NCBI GenBank assembly: GCA_949511925.1
Contig: CATEYX010000055.1
Coordinates: 1-63,547 of the forward strand
Source: Cryomorphaceae bacterium
GTDB taxonomy: Bacteria > Bacteroidota > Bacteroidia > Flavobacteriales > BACL11
Reading direction: 5' to 3'
DNA: 63,547 nt
A program made the translations under genes and the position numbers. The notes beneath the pieces are model-generated. The model worked only from the letters and a program-made list of their open reading frames with translations. It did no database searches and was not told the DNA's origin. The stretch's first letter is position 1, and every line of letters starts with the position of its first letter. Positions 37,008 through 45,734 of the stretch are shown here, one piece after another.

Positions 37008-39343
37008 TATTTCTTTTTACCTCTGGATTTTTTCTCTGGCTGATTTTCCCAAAGCGTAATACATTCTTCTCTACTTAAATCCTTAGGCTCAATTCCTTTT
37101 GGTATTTTAACATTTATCTTTTTACCTTTTGGTGGGGACACTTGAATAAAAGGACCATATCTTCCATTCAACACCTGAATTAAAGGATCTCCATCAAAAT
37201 TAGCAATTAATCTATCTTTGTCAGCTTGAATTTTAATTTTGATCAATTCTATTGATCTTTCCAAATCAATAGTTAAAGGATCTTCATCATCATCTTTTTT
37301 AATAGAAGTGAATTTCCCATCATATCGCAAATACGGACCAAACCTACCTACTGAAGCTACAATTTCTTTTTCATCCCACTCACCAACTGTTCTTGGTAAT
37401 TTAAACAAATCCATTGCTTGTTCTAAAGTTATTGTCTGTATCGTTTGTCCCTTCATTAAAGAAGCAAACTTAGGTTTTGGAGCATTTTCATCCTCTTGCT
37501 TTTCACCCAACTGCACCATAGGACCAAATGGGCCAATTCGTGCAAACACTTTCTCTCCATTTACAGGATCATTTCCTAATTCTCTTTCGCCAGAAGCTTT
37601 TCCAACATTACCGATTACATTCTCTACTTTGGCATGAAATTCACCGTAAAAAGAGGCTATCATTTCATTCCAAACTTTTTTACCTTCAGCTATCTCATCA
37701 AACTCAGTCTCAACTGAAGCCGTAAAGCTATATTCCATTACATCCGAGAAATGTTCAACTAAAAAATCAGTAACTACAATCCCTACATCAGTTGGAAATA
37801 ATTTTTTATTCTCAGCTCCAGTAATTGATGTATGTTCTGATTTTGTAAGATTCCCATCTTTTAATTCTATTAACTGAGACACACGCTCAAATCCATCTCT
37901 ATTTTCTTTTTCAACATACCCTCTTTTCTGAATAGTAGTAATTGTAGCTGCATAAGTTGAAGGCCTTCCAATTCCTAACTCCTCCATCTTTTTCACTAAA
38001 CTTGCCTCAGCATATCTTGCTGGCGGACGAGAAAACTGTTCAGAAGCAATTGCTTCAGAAAGCCCTAAAGCTTCCCCAACTTCAAGCTTAGGTAACATTC
38101 CTTTTTGCTCCTCATTCTCATCATCCTTTCCTTCCAAATAAACTTTCATAAAACCTTCAAAAGTTATTACCTCTCCTTTTGCAACAAATTGCTCTGCTGT
38201 ATTTGAAATACTAATTTTTACTGTTGTTCTGTCAAACTGAGCGTCAGCCATCTGAGAAGATATTGTTCTTTTCCAAATCAAATCATACAACCTTTGATGC
38301 GAACTATCACCTTCCACTGTTTTATTGTTCATGTAAGAAGGACGGATTGCCTCATGCGCTTCCTGAGCTCCCTTTGCTTTACTAGTATACACTCTTCTTT
38401 GAGCAAAATCCTCACCATAAAGATTAGTAATTTCTAATTCTGCTGCAGCTAGTGCATCTTGAGATAAATTTACGCTATCTGTTCGCATATAGGTAATCAT
38501 ACCTGCCTCATATAATTTTTGTGCCACCATCATAGTTTGATTTACTGAAAATCCTAATTTACGAGAAGCCTCTTGCTGTAAAGTAGAAGTAGTAAAGGGT
38601 GATGTAGGTGACTTTTTTGCTGGTTTTTGCTCTAAAGATTCTACTGAGAAAGTAGCGCCCTTACATTTTTCCATAAATGCATATGCATCTTCATTAACCT
38701 TAAATCTCTGTGGCAATTCTGATCTAACTATTTTACCATCATTATTAACAAAAAAGGCAACTACTTTATAAGATGAAACAGGAGTGAAACTAGTGATTTG
38801 GCTTTCACGTTCAACAATTAAACGCACAGCAACTGATTGCACTCTACCTGCAGATAACCCTTGCTTTACTTTCCTCCAAAGCACAGGTGAAAGCTCAAAA
38901 CCTACTAATCTATCCAATACACGTCTAGCTTGTTGCGCATTGACTAAATTAACATCTAAAACTCTAGGATTTTCAACTGCTTTAGTGATTGCTTTCTTTG
39001 TAATCTCATGAAAAACAATTCTTTTAGTAGTAGCTGCATCCAATTTTAATGCTTCAGTTAAGTGCCAAGCAATAGCCTCCCCCTCACGATCCTCATCCGT
39101 AGCAAGCCAAACCGTTTCAGCTTTTTTCGCTACACTCTTAAGGTGGCTTACTACTTTAGTTTTATCTTCTGATATCACATAATTAGGTTGAAAACCATTT
39201 TCAATATCAATAGCCATTCCTCCTTTTTTAGGTAAATCCCTAATATGTCCTATACTTGACTCAACAACAAAGTCTTTACCCAAAAAACCTTGTATTATCT
39301 TTTTCTTTGCAGGTGATTCTACAATCACTAAATTTTTAGCCAT
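37007..39343 (-). CDS. topA: DNA topoisomerase I, type IA (778 aa)
   Basis: Relaxes negative supercoils by cutting one strand through an active-site tyrosine. Features in order: Toprim domain with LVIVESPAKKKIIQGFLG, DEDREGEAIAW, the central GLSAGRVQSVAVRLI, and the catalytic Tyr in GMITYMRTDSVNLS. C-terminal repeats (GPFGPMVQLG, GRFGPYLRYDGK, GRYGPFIQVSPP) are the TopA C-terminal repeat type without zinc-binding Cys. It ends in a basic tail (KKSRGKKK). Leading gene of a two-gene transcript with the arginase-fold gene, divergent from miaB. Confidence 0.95.
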   Translation of the reverse strand: MAKNLVIVESPAKKKIIQGFLGKDFVVESSIGHIRDLPKKGGMAIDIENGFQPNYVISEDKTKVVSHLKSVAKKAETVWLATDEDREGEAIAWHLTEALKLDAATTKRIVFHEITKKAITKAVENPRVLDVNLVNAQQARRVLDRLVGFELSPVLWRKVKQGLSAGRVQSVAVRLIVERESQITSFTPVSSYKVVAFFVNNDGKIVRSELPQRFKVNEDAYAFMEKCKGATFSVESLEQKPAKKSPTSPFTTSTLQQEASRKLGFSVNQTMMVAQKLYEAGMITYMRTDSVNLSQDALAAAELEITNLYGEDFAQRRVYTSKAKGAQEAHEAIRPSYMNNKTVEGDSSHQRLYDLIWKRTISSQMADAQFDRTTVKISISNTAEQFVAKGEVITFEGFMKVYLEGKDDENEEQKGMLPKLEVGEALGLSEAIASEQFSRPPARYAEASLVKKMEELGIGRPSTYAATITTIQKRGYVEKENRDGFERVSQLIELKDGNLTKSEHTSITGAENKKLFPTDVGIVVTDFLVEHFSDVMEYSFTASVETEFDEIAEGKKVWNEMIASFYGEFHAKVENVIGNVGKASGERELGNDPVNGEKVFARIGPFGPMVQLGEKQEDENAPKPKFASLMKGQTIQTITLEQAMDLFKLPRTVGEWDEKEIVASVGRFGPYLRYDGKFTSIKKDDDEDPLTIDLERSIELIKIKIQADKDRLIANFDGDPLIQVLNGRYGPFIQVSPPKGKKINVKIPKGIEPKDLSREECITLWENQPEKKSRGKKK

Positions 39344-39367
39344 AAATTATGTTTTATAAATGTTGTG

Positions 39368-39400
39368 CAAATTAAAGAAACTTTTTTTGAATAAAACAAA
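39368..39400 (-). promoter_or_regulatory. Possible topA promoter
   Basis: On the minus strand TTTG (39400-39397) precedes TTAATTTG (39375-39368) by 21 bases; the latter matches TAnnTTTG at 7 of 8 positions. Transcription would start about 20 bases before the ATG. Confidence 0.3.
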
Positions 39401-39411
39401 TCAAAAAAACT

Positions 39412-39471
39412 TGGCAGTTTCCATTATATTATTTATAATATAAGTAAAATAAAGCACTGCCACATTGTCAG
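39412..39471. promoter_or_regulatory. Nested inverted repeats with CTGnCA half-sites upstream of miaB
   Basis: TGGCAGT (39412-39418) pairs perfectly with ACTGCCA (39456-39462). Between them TTATATTA-TTTA-TAATATAA (39424-39443) is a perfect palindrome. Just after, CTGCCA-CAT-TGTCAG (39457-39471) forms a second short palindrome of CTGnCA half-sites directly upstream of the miaB -7 box. The position fits an operator. The same half-sites recur before groES. Confidence 0.5.
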
Positions 39472-39479
39472 TTTTTTAC

Positions 39480-39487
39480 TATTTTTG
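39480..39487 (+). promoter_or_regulatory. -7 element TATTTTTG of the miaB operon
   Basis: Exact TAnnTTTG match. Transcription would start near 39491-39493, downstream of the in-frame TTG at 39485, so the TTG cannot be the start and the ATG at 39506 is chosen for miaB. Confidence 0.55.
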
Positions 39488-39505
39488 CATTTCAAATACC
39501 CAAAA

Positions 39506-40951
39506 ATGAACATAGAAAAGCTGTTAGAAAAAAAAGTAGACGAAAATAAACAGGGGGAGGTTTTACACTTATCTGGAAGTAAAAAAACCGACCGTAAAAT
39601 GTATATTGAAAGCTATGGTTGTCAGATGAATTTTTCAGACAGTGAAATTGTAGCTTCAATACTTGCTGATGAAGGTTTTACAACAACAAAAAAAATAACG
39701 GAAGCCGATTTAGTATTTGTAAATACTTGTTCAATTAGAGAAAAAGCAGAGCTAACTGTTCGTAAACGATTGGAATTTTATAATTCCATAAAAAGAGATA
39801 AAAACCCAGGAATGTTAGTGGGCGTTTTAGGTTGTATGGCCGAACGTTTGAAAGAACAATTCTTAGAAGAAGAAAAATTAGTAGATCTTGTTGTTGGCCC
39901 TGATTCTTACCGAGATTTACCAAACCTTATTGCAAAAGTAGAAGACGGAAGAAAGGCTGTAAATGTCTTTTTATCCTTAGAAGAAACTTATGCTGATATT
40001 AGCCCTGTAAGACTTGGAGGAAATGGAGTTACTGCATTTGTTTCAATCACTAGAGGGTGTGACAATATGTGTACCTTTTGCGTAGTACCTTATACTAGAG
40101 GAAGAGAAAGAAGTAGAGACCCAGAAAGCATACTAAAAGAATGTCAAGATTTGTTCAGTAATGGTTATAGAGAAATTACCTTATTAGGCCAAAATGTTGA
40201 TTCCTATTTATGGTTTGGAGGTGGCGCTAAAAAAGATTTTAAGAAAGCAAGTAGCACAGAAAAAGAAAATAGCTTAAATTTTGCGAATTTATTAGATAAA
40301 GTAGCTCAAGTAAATCCTAAATTAAGGATTCGTTTTTCAACTTCTAATCCACAAGATATGGGGGCAGAAGTGATTGACACTATGTCAAAACATAATAATA
40401 TTTGTGATCACATACATCTACCTGTTCAATCTGGAAGCTCACGCATCTTAAAACTAATGAACAGAGGATATGACAGAGAAAAGTATTTTAAGTTAATTGA
40501 TGATATTAAGCAAAGGATTCCTGATTGCGCAATATCAATGGATATGATAATTGGTTTCTGCTCAGAAACAGAGGAAGATCATAAAGAAACACTCTCATTA
40601 ATGGATTACGTATCCTATGATTTTGGATATATGTATAAATATTCTGTTAGGCCAAACACTCCTGCATCAAGAATGGAAGATGATGTCCCTAAAGAATTAA
40701 AGCAAATAAGATTAGCTGAAATAATTGAAACCCAACTAGCACATTCTTTAGTGCATATGAAAAAGAAATTAGGAAAAACTTTTGAGGTTTTGGTTGAGGG
40801 ATATTCAAAAAAATCAGACCAACATTTTTACGGCAGAACAACTCATAATTCAGCTGTAATATTTGAAAAAGGGAATCATAAACTTGGCGATTATGTAATG
40901 GTGAAAATTGATGATTGTACATCAGCAACCCTAAAAGGTAAAGTTATTTAA
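39506..40951 (+). CDS. miaB: tRNA-2-methylthio-N6-dimethylallyladenosine synthase MiaB (481 aa)
   Basis: Radical SAM methylthiotransferase that adds the 2-methylthio group to i6A37 of tRNAs reading UNN codons. The N-terminal UPF0004 domain has the three Cys of the auxiliary cluster (ESYGCQMNFSDSE, VNTCSIREKAE, GVLGCMAERL). The radical SAM cluster is CDNMCTFCVVPYTRGRE, and a TRAM domain ends the chain (VLVEGYSKKS...). The ATG at 39506 (MNIEKLLEKK) is preferred over an upstream TTG because the -7 box overlaps that TTG. First gene of a five-gene operon. Confidence 0.94.
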   Translation: MNIEKLLEKKVDENKQGEVLHLSGSKKTDRKMYIESYGCQMNFSDSEIVASILADEGFTTTKKITEADLVFVNTCSIREKAELTVRKRLEFYNSIKRDKNPGMLVGVLGCMAERLKEQFLEEEKLVDLVVGPDSYRDLPNLIAKVEDGRKAVNVFLSLEETYADISPVRLGGNGVTAFVSITRGCDNMCTFCVVPYTRGRERSRDPESILKECQDLFSNGYREITLLGQNVDSYLWFGGGAKKDFKKASSTEKENSLNFANLLDKVAQVNPKLRIRFSTSNPQDMGAEVIDTMSKHNNICDHIHLPVQSGSSRILKLMNRGYDREKYFKLIDDIKQRIPDCAISMDMIIGFCSETEEDHKETLSLMDYVSYDFGYMYKYSVRPNTPASRMEDDVPKELKQIRLAEIIETQLAHSLVHMKKKLGKTFEVLVEGYSKKSDQHFYGRTTHNSAVIFEKGNHKLGDYVMVKIDDCTSATLKGKVI

Positions 40952-40953
40952 AT

Positions 40954-42126
40954 ATGAATAATCAGCAAGCTAAACAAAGATTTGGGATTATTGGGAACAG
41001 CCCAAAACTAGCAAGAGCAATTGATGTAGCCTTGCAAGTTGCTCCTACTGAAATTTCAGTTTTGGTGGTAGGAGAAAGTGGTACTGGGAAAGAGAATATT
41101 CCAAAAATTATTCATCAGAATAGTAAAAGAAAGCATGCCCCCTATATTGCTGTAAATTGTGGTGCAATACCTGAAGGAACAATTGATAGTGAATTATTTG
41201 GACACGAAAAAGGTTCTTTTACTGGAGCGCACGATAGTCGAAAAGGATATTTTGAAGCTGCAAACGGAGGTACTATATTTTTAGATGAGGTTGGGGAGCT
41301 ACCAATGGCATCACAAGCAAGATTGTTAAGGGTGTTGGAAAATGGAGAGATTATTAAAGTAGGATCTTCCAAAGCTCAACAAACTGATGTTAGAATTATT
41401 GCAGCAACAAATGTAAATATATTAGAAGCGGTTAAGCAGGGGAAATTCAGAGAGGATTTATATTACCGACTGAACACGATTAGCATACAATTGCCACCAC
41501 TACGAAAAAGAGGTGATGATATTTATTTATTATTCAGGAAGTTTGCAGCTGATTTTGCTGACCAATACAATACACCACCAATACGACTTACAGATGATGC
41601 TGTAGAAATACTAAAAGATTATAACTGGCCAGGAAACATTAGGCAATTGCGCAATTTTGTGGCACAACTTTCAGTTATTGAAGAAGAAAGAATGATAACA
41701 GCTGATAAATTGCAAGAGCAATTACCTAATATTTCAACTGGTGGATTAGTTAAGTTTGAGGACAAAAACAAAGCTGATTTATCAGAAAGAGAAATCCTGT
41801 ACAAAGTGCTTTTTGATATGAAAAGAGACTTAACGGAACTAAAAAAGATTACTTTTGACTTGATGCAGAAACAAGGAAACACTGAAATAATGCAAATGGC
41901 AAACCCTACCCTTTTTAAGGAAACGGATGATACTAACATACTGATAAATCAGAATAATAGAGCAGGATTAATTGAAGTTGAAGAATCTTTATCCTTGTTT
42001 GAACAAGAAAAAAGATTGATTGAGAAGTCATTATTAAAACACAAAGGAAAAAGAAAAGATGCTGCTGCTGAGCTTGGAATTTCAGAAAGAACTTTATATA
42101 GAAAACTAAAAGAATTCGGATTATAA
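40954..42126 (+). CDS. Sigma-54-dependent transcriptional activator, AAA+ plus Fis-type HTH (390 aa)
   Basis: Enhancer-binding protein for RpoN holoenzyme. No N-terminal sensor domain: the AAA+ module starts almost at once. Walker A is GESGTGKE (40-47), the sigma-54 contact loop is GSFTGA (87-92, Ser for the usual Ala), and Walker B is TIFLDEVGEL. ATNVNILEAVKQGKFREDLYYRL and NWPGNIRQLRNF follow. A linker with coiled-coil character (about 285-345) leads to a Fis-type HTH at about 350-390 (RKDAAAELGISERTLYRKL). Without a receiver or ligand domain, its activity is probably set by expression level or a partner. Two bases after miaB. A sigma-54-type promoter lies 1.6 kb downstream before groES. 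Confidence 0.92.
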   Translation: MNNQQAKQRFGIIGNSPKLARAIDVALQVAPTEISVLVVGESGTGKENIPKIIHQNSKRKHAPYIAVNCGAIPEGTIDSELFGHEKGSFTGAHDSRKGYFEAANGGTIFLDEVGELPMASQARLLRVLENGEIIKVGSSKAQQTDVRIIAATNVNILEAVKQGKFREDLYYRLNTISIQLPPLRKRGDDIYLLFRKFAADFADQYNTPPIRLTDDAVEILKDYNWPGNIRQLRNFVAQLSVIEEERMITADKLQEQLPNISTGGLVKFEDKNKADLSEREILYKVLFDMKRDLTELKKITFDLMQKQGNTEIMQMANPTLFKETDDTNILINQNNRAGLIEVEESLSLFEQEKRLIEKSLLKHKGKRKDAAAELGISERTLYRKLKEFGL

Positions 42127-42620
42127 TGAAACTAATTTTAACAATTCTTCTCAGCATTTCCCTTACTTCATGTGGAATTTATTCTTTTACGGGTGCATCA
42201 ATCCCTACAGAAGCCAAAACAATATCGGTAGACTACTTTAACAACAAGGCAGCTACTGTACAGCCTACATTAAGTCAAGTTTTTACAGAAAGGTTAAAAG
42301 ACATGTTCCTAGAACAAACTAATTTAAGCCTTAGTGAAAATGAAGGTGACTTAAGCTTTAGCGGTTACATAAGCAAATATCAGATAAAGCCAATGGCAAT
42401 TAAGGCTAACGAAACAGCTGGTCAAAACCGATTAACAATTGCTGTAAAAGTAACTTATAATAATAGTTTAGATTCCGAAAATAACTTTGAACAAACCTTT
42501 AGTCGCTATCGTGATTATGATAGTGCACAAAATATTTCGGATATTGAAAACACTTTAATTGAAGAGATAACGAATGAGTTAGCAGAGGACGTTTTCAATA
42601 AAGCATTTGTAAATTGGTAA
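42126..42620 (+). CDS. lptE: LptE-like lipopolysaccharide assembly lipoprotein (164 aa)
   Basis: Outer-membrane lipoprotein that plugs LptD and helps insert LPS. Lipobox LTSC/G near residue 16, then GIYSFTGASIPTEAKTISVDYF, the start typical of Bacteroidetes LptE, and QVFTERLKDMFLEQT, SGYISKYQI, LTIAVKVTY. Its ATG overlaps the activator stop by one base (TAATG). Length is normal. Confidence 0.82.
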   Translation: MKLILTILLSISLTSCGIYSFTGASIPTEAKTISVDYFNNKAATVQPTLSQVFTERLKDMFLEQTNLSLSENEGDLSFSGYISKYQIKPMAIKANETAGQNRLTIAVKVTYNNSLDSENNFEQTFSRYRDYDSAQNISDIENTLIEEITNELAEDVFNKAFVNW

Positions 42621-43273
42621 TGGATAACTTAGTAGAACATATTAAAAATCCAAATCAAATAGTTAGTGAGGAAGTCGCTAAACTAGACAGCTTATTACAA
42701 GAATTCCCCTACTATCAAACTGCCCAATTACTAATAACCAAAGGACTTTTAAATACTGATAGCATTCGCTATAATCGACAGTTAAAAAAAGCTGCTGCTT
42801 ATGCTTTAGATAGAAAACAACTTTTTAAAATTATTATCTTAAATAAAGTTGAGCAACCAATCATTGCGAATATCAGCGAAAAAATAGAAGATACTTTGAG
42901 AATAGGACAGCCTTTAGCATTTGATAAAGATGAAGAATATTCATTTTCAGAATGGTTAGCTTTATCAAAAGTTAAGAAAATTGATAGAACACCTAAACCA
43001 AACACAAGACAGCTAATTGATAATTTTATTGATAAAAAAATTAGCATTAGCAAACCCAAAAAGACTACTTTCTTTAAGCCTATGGATGTAGCCAAGGAAA
43101 GTTTAATTGAAAATGAGAGCATAGTCACTCCAACTTTAGCTAATGTTTACTTGGAGCAAGGTCATTATGACAAGGCAATTTCAGCTTACACAAAATTAAG
43201 CTTGAAATATCCAGAAAAAAATAGTTTATTTGCAAACCAAATTAAGTTGATCAATAAATTAAAAGAAAAATAA
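42620..43273 (+). CDS. Conserved protein with C-terminal TPR motif (217 aa)
   Basis: The start is taken at 42620, where TAATG couples it to the lptE stop; the in-frame TTG at 42614 is inside lptE. No signal peptide or membrane helix, so it is probably cytoplasmic. The N-terminal region (VSEEVAKLDSLLQEFPYYQTAQLLITKGLLN) is helical. A single clear TPR lies near the end: ANVYLEQGHYDKAISAYTKL. I recall genes of this type between lptE and secG in other Bacteroidetes; the function is not known. Confidence 0.7.
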   Translation: MDNLVEHIKNPNQIVSEEVAKLDSLLQEFPYYQTAQLLITKGLLNTDSIRYNRQLKKAAAYALDRKQLFKIIILNKVEQPIIANISEKIEDTLRIGQPLAFDKDEEYSFSEWLALSKVKKIDRTPKPNTRQLIDNFIDKKISISKPKKTTFFKPMDVAKESLIENESIVTPTLANVYLEQGHYDKAISAYTKLSLKYPEKNSLFANQIKLINKLKEK

Positions 43274-43274
43274 A

Positions 43275-43598
43275 ATGTACACGATTTTTGCAATCCTTAT
43301 CATCATAACATCTATCCTATTAGTATTAGTTGTCTTAGTTCAAAATCCTAAAGGCGGAGGATTATCATCATCATTTGGAGGAGGAGGTGGAAATCAAATT
43401 ATGGGCGCTAAAAAAACAACTGACTTTTTAGAAAAAGCAACTTGGACTTTAGCTATCGCATTAATTTCTTTAAGCTTATTATCTAACTTTGCTATCCCAA
43501 GAGAAAATACTGAAGATAATATTGAAATAAAAGCACAAGAGCAAATTGACAATGCTGTAATCCCTAACTTACCAGCCAACCCAACACAAGGAGAGTAA
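43275..43598 (+). CDS. secG: Preprotein translocase subunit SecG (107 aa)
   Basis: Small inner-membrane subunit of SecYEG. First helix at about 2-22 (TIFAILIIITSILLVLVVLV), then the conserved QNPKGGGLSSSFGGGGGNQ loop with the MGAKKTTDFLEKATW turn, second helix about 54-74, and an acidic tail. Two bases after the TPR gene. Last gene of the miaB operon. Confidence 0.93.
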   Translation: MYTIFAILIIITSILLVLVVLVQNPKGGGLSSSFGGGGGNQIMGAKKTTDFLEKATWTLAIALISLSLLSNFAIPRENTEDNIEIKAQEQIDNAVIPNLPANPTQGE

Positions 43599-43650
43599 TT
43601 TATTTAGCTGTACATTACAGCAAAAATTTCCTGCTATTTTTAAGAAACAT

Positions 43651-43666
43651 AAACGCTTTGCGTTTT
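43651..43666 (+). terminator. Weak hairpin, possible end of the miaB-secG operon
   Basis: AAACGC-TTT-GCGTTT is a perfect 6-bp stem with a short T run (TTTT), 53 bp after secG. The stem is short, so termination may be partial. It abuts the inverted repeat before groES. Confidence 0.3.
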
Positions 43667-43697
43667 GTCTGACATAATTTTATTTATTTTGGCAGAC
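43667..43697. promoter_or_regulatory. Inverted repeat GTCTGACA-N15-TGGCAGAC upstream of groES
   Basis: The arms (43667-43674 and 43690-43697) pair at 7 of 8 positions. Each holds a CTGnCA half-site, as upstream of miaB. It ends 8 bases before the -24/-12 promoter, a plausible binding site for an activator. Confidence 0.5.
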
Positions 43698-43704
43698 TAT
43701 ATTA

Positions 43705-43720
43705 TGGCACACTTTGTGCA
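43705..43720 (+). promoter_or_regulatory. Sigma-54 -24/-12 promoter of groESL
   Basis: TGGCAC-ACTTT-GTGCA matches the RpoN consensus TGGCAC-N5-TTGCA at all but one position. The invariant GG (43706-43707) and GC (43718-43719) are ten bases apart. The predicted start, about 12 bases after the GC, leaves a leader near 26 bases before groES. No TAnnTTTG box was found in this gap. Confidence 0.65.
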
Positions 43721-43756
43721 TTAGTACTATTATAAACAACTAATAAAATTATAAAT

Positions 43757-44038
43757 ATGTCAAAGATAAATATCATCCCTCTTGCTGACAGGGTAATTGT
43801 AAAGCAAGAAGCAGCTGAAACCACTACTGCATCAGGAATTATAATACCAGACACCGCACAAGAAAAACCACAAAAAGGAAATGTAATTTCGTGTGGAAAA
43901 GGAACTAAAGATAATCCCATTACTGTGAAAGCTGGCGACACTGTATTGTACGGAAAATATGCAGGAACAGAATTAAAACATGAGGGAGAGGATTATCTTA
44001 TTATGAGAGAATCAGACATTTTAGCAATCATAAAATAA
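43757..44038 (+). CDS. groES: Co-chaperonin GroES (93 aa)
   Basis: Heptameric lid of the GroEL chamber. Typical features: IIPLADRVIVKQEAAE, then TTASGIIIPDTAQEKPQ (the mobile loop), GTKDNPITVKAGDTVLYGKYAGTE, and the end DYLIMRESDILAIIK. Normal length. Six bases before groEL. Confidence 0.96.
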   Translation: MSKINIIPLADRVIVKQEAAETTTASGIIIPDTAQEKPQKGNVISCGKGTKDNPITVKAGDTVLYGKYAGTELKHEGEDYLIMRESDILAIIK

Positions 44039-44044
44039 AACAAA

Positions 44045-45676
44045 ATGGCAAAGAATATAATATTTAATACAGAATCAAGAGATGCATTAAAAAGAGGAGT
44101 AGACGCCTTAGCTAATGCTGTAAAGGTAACTTTAGGTCCAAAAGGAAGAAATGTAGTAATTGGAAAAAGTTTTGGAGGACCAATCATAACAAAAGATGGT
44201 GTTACTGTAGCCAAAGAAATTGAATTGGAAGATGTAGTAGAAAACATGGGGGCTCAGATGGTTAAAGAAGTAGCTTCAAACACCAATGACTTAGCAGGAG
44301 ATGGAACGACAACCGCAACAGTGCTTGCACAAGCAATCATTACTGCAGGCTTAAAAAATGTAGCTGCTGGCGCTAATCCTATGGACGTAAAAAGAGGAAT
44401 TGATAAAGCTGTAAAAGTGTTGATTAAAGACATTAAAAGTCAAGCACAAACAGTAGGAAATTCTTACGATAAGATAGAACAAATAGCAAGCATATCAGCT
44501 AATAATGACAATGTAATTGGTTCTTTAATTGCTAAAGCAATGAAGAAAGTAAAAACTGAAGGAGTTATCACTGTTGAAGAAGCAAAAGGAACTGAAACGA
44601 AAGTTGAGGTTGTAGAAGGAATGCAATTTGATAGAGGATATTTATCACCTTACTTTATTACAGATGCTGAAAAAATGGAGGCAAATATGGAAAATCCTTT
44701 TATACTTATCTATGATAAAAAGATTTCAGCTATGAAAGATTTATTACCTATATTAGAACAAACTGCAAAAGCAGGAAGACCATTGGTGATAATTGCTGAA
44801 GATGTAGATGGAGAAGCATTATCTACTTTGGTAGTAAATAAAATAAGAGGTGCATTAAAAGTTTCAGCTGTTAAAGCACCAGGATTTGGTGACAGAAGAA
44901 AAGCAATGCTAGAAGATATTGCAATACTAACTAACGGAACAGTAGTTTCAGAAGAAAGAGGGTTTAAATTAGAAAGCACTACTTTAGAAATGCTTGGTAC
45001 TGCAGAGAAAATTACGATTGATAAAGACAATACAACACTAGTTAATGGCGCTGGAGATTCTAATACTATTAAAGCAAGAATAAACCAAATAAAAGCACAG
45101 ATAGAAAGTAGTACATCAGACTATGATAAAGAAAAACTACAAGAAAGACTAGCAAAATTAGCAGGTGGAGTTGCTGTATTATATGTTGGGGCGCCTACTG
45201 AAGTAGAAATGAAAGAAAAGAAAGATAGAGTAGATGATGCATTAGCTGCTACTAGAGCTGCAGTAGAAGAAGGAATTGTTCCTGGAGGTGGAGTTGCTAT
45301 TGTAAGAGCAACTGATAAATTAGCTAAACTAAAAGGTGATAATGATGATGAGCAAACAGGAATAAATATTATTACCCGAGCTGCTGAAGAACCACTTAGA
45401 CAAATAGTTGAAAATGCAGGATTAGAAGGAAGTGTAATTGTTGCAAAGGTGCGTGAAGGAAAAGCAGATTTTGGTTTTAATGCAAAAACTGAAGTATATG
45501 AAAACCTTTATAAAGCAGGGGTAATTGACCCAGCAAAAGTAGTTAGAGTGGCACTAGAAAATGCAGCTTCAGTTGCAGGAATGTTATTGACCACTGAGTG
45601 TGTTATTGCTGAAATAAAAGAAGATACTCCAGCTATACCTCCAATGGGTGGTGGAGGTATGCCAGGAATGATGTAA
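44045..45676 (+). CDS. groEL: Chaperonin GroEL (543 aa)
   Basis: ATP-driven folding chamber. Visible motifs: VTLGPKGRNV, TKDGVTVAKEIELED, the ATP site GDGTTTATVLAQAI, LAGGVAVLYVGAPTE, GIVPGGGVAIVRA, and the Gly-Met-rich tail ending GMPGMM. Single full-length copy in the window. Ends just before a shared terminator. Confidence 0.97.
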   Translation: MAKNIIFNTESRDALKRGVDALANAVKVTLGPKGRNVVIGKSFGGPIITKDGVTVAKEIELEDVVENMGAQMVKEVASNTNDLAGDGTTTATVLAQAIITAGLKNVAAGANPMDVKRGIDKAVKVLIKDIKSQAQTVGNSYDKIEQIASISANNDNVIGSLIAKAMKKVKTEGVITVEEAKGTETKVEVVEGMQFDRGYLSPYFITDAEKMEANMENPFILIYDKKISAMKDLLPILEQTAKAGRPLVIIAEDVDGEALSTLVVNKIRGALKVSAVKAPGFGDRRKAMLEDIAILTNGTVVSEERGFKLESTTLEMLGTAEKITIDKDNTTLVNGAGDSNTIKARINQIKAQIESSTSDYDKEKLQERLAKLAGGVAVLYVGAPTEVEMKEKKDRVDDALAATRAAVEEGIVPGGGVAIVRATDKLAKLKGDNDDEQTGINIITRAAEEPLRQIVENAGLEGSVIVAKVREGKADFGFNAKTEVYENLYKAGVIDPAKVVRVALENAASVAGMLLTTECVIAEIKEDTPAIPPMGGGGMPGMM

Positions 45677-45700
45677 AAGAAAATTTATTAGACACATTAA

Positions 45701-45734
45701 AAGGAATCCCTGCCAAATTGGTGGGGATTTTTTT
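45701..45734. terminator. Bidirectional terminator between groEL and the small-protein array
   Basis: AATCCC-TG-CCA-AAT-TGG-TG-GGGATT forms a strong stem followed by TTTTTTT on the plus strand; the minus strand has TTCCTTTT. It serves groESL and the convergent gene ending at 45733. The right arm, 45713-45731, recurs at 46804-46822 with one mismatch. Confidence 0.75.

Noticed and set aside
39411..39488. A sigma-54 promoter in front of miaB
   Set aside because: TGGCAG and TTTTTGCA are present, but no GG-N10-GC pair exists; TATTTTTG is the better promoter element.
39485..39505. TTG at 39485 as the miaB start
   Set aside because: It overlaps the -7 box and adds seven unconserved residues; the ATG at 39506 fits better.
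43599..43660. A tRNA or small RNA between secG and groES
   Set aside because: Only short hairpins occur; there is no cloverleaf or conserved T-loop sequence.
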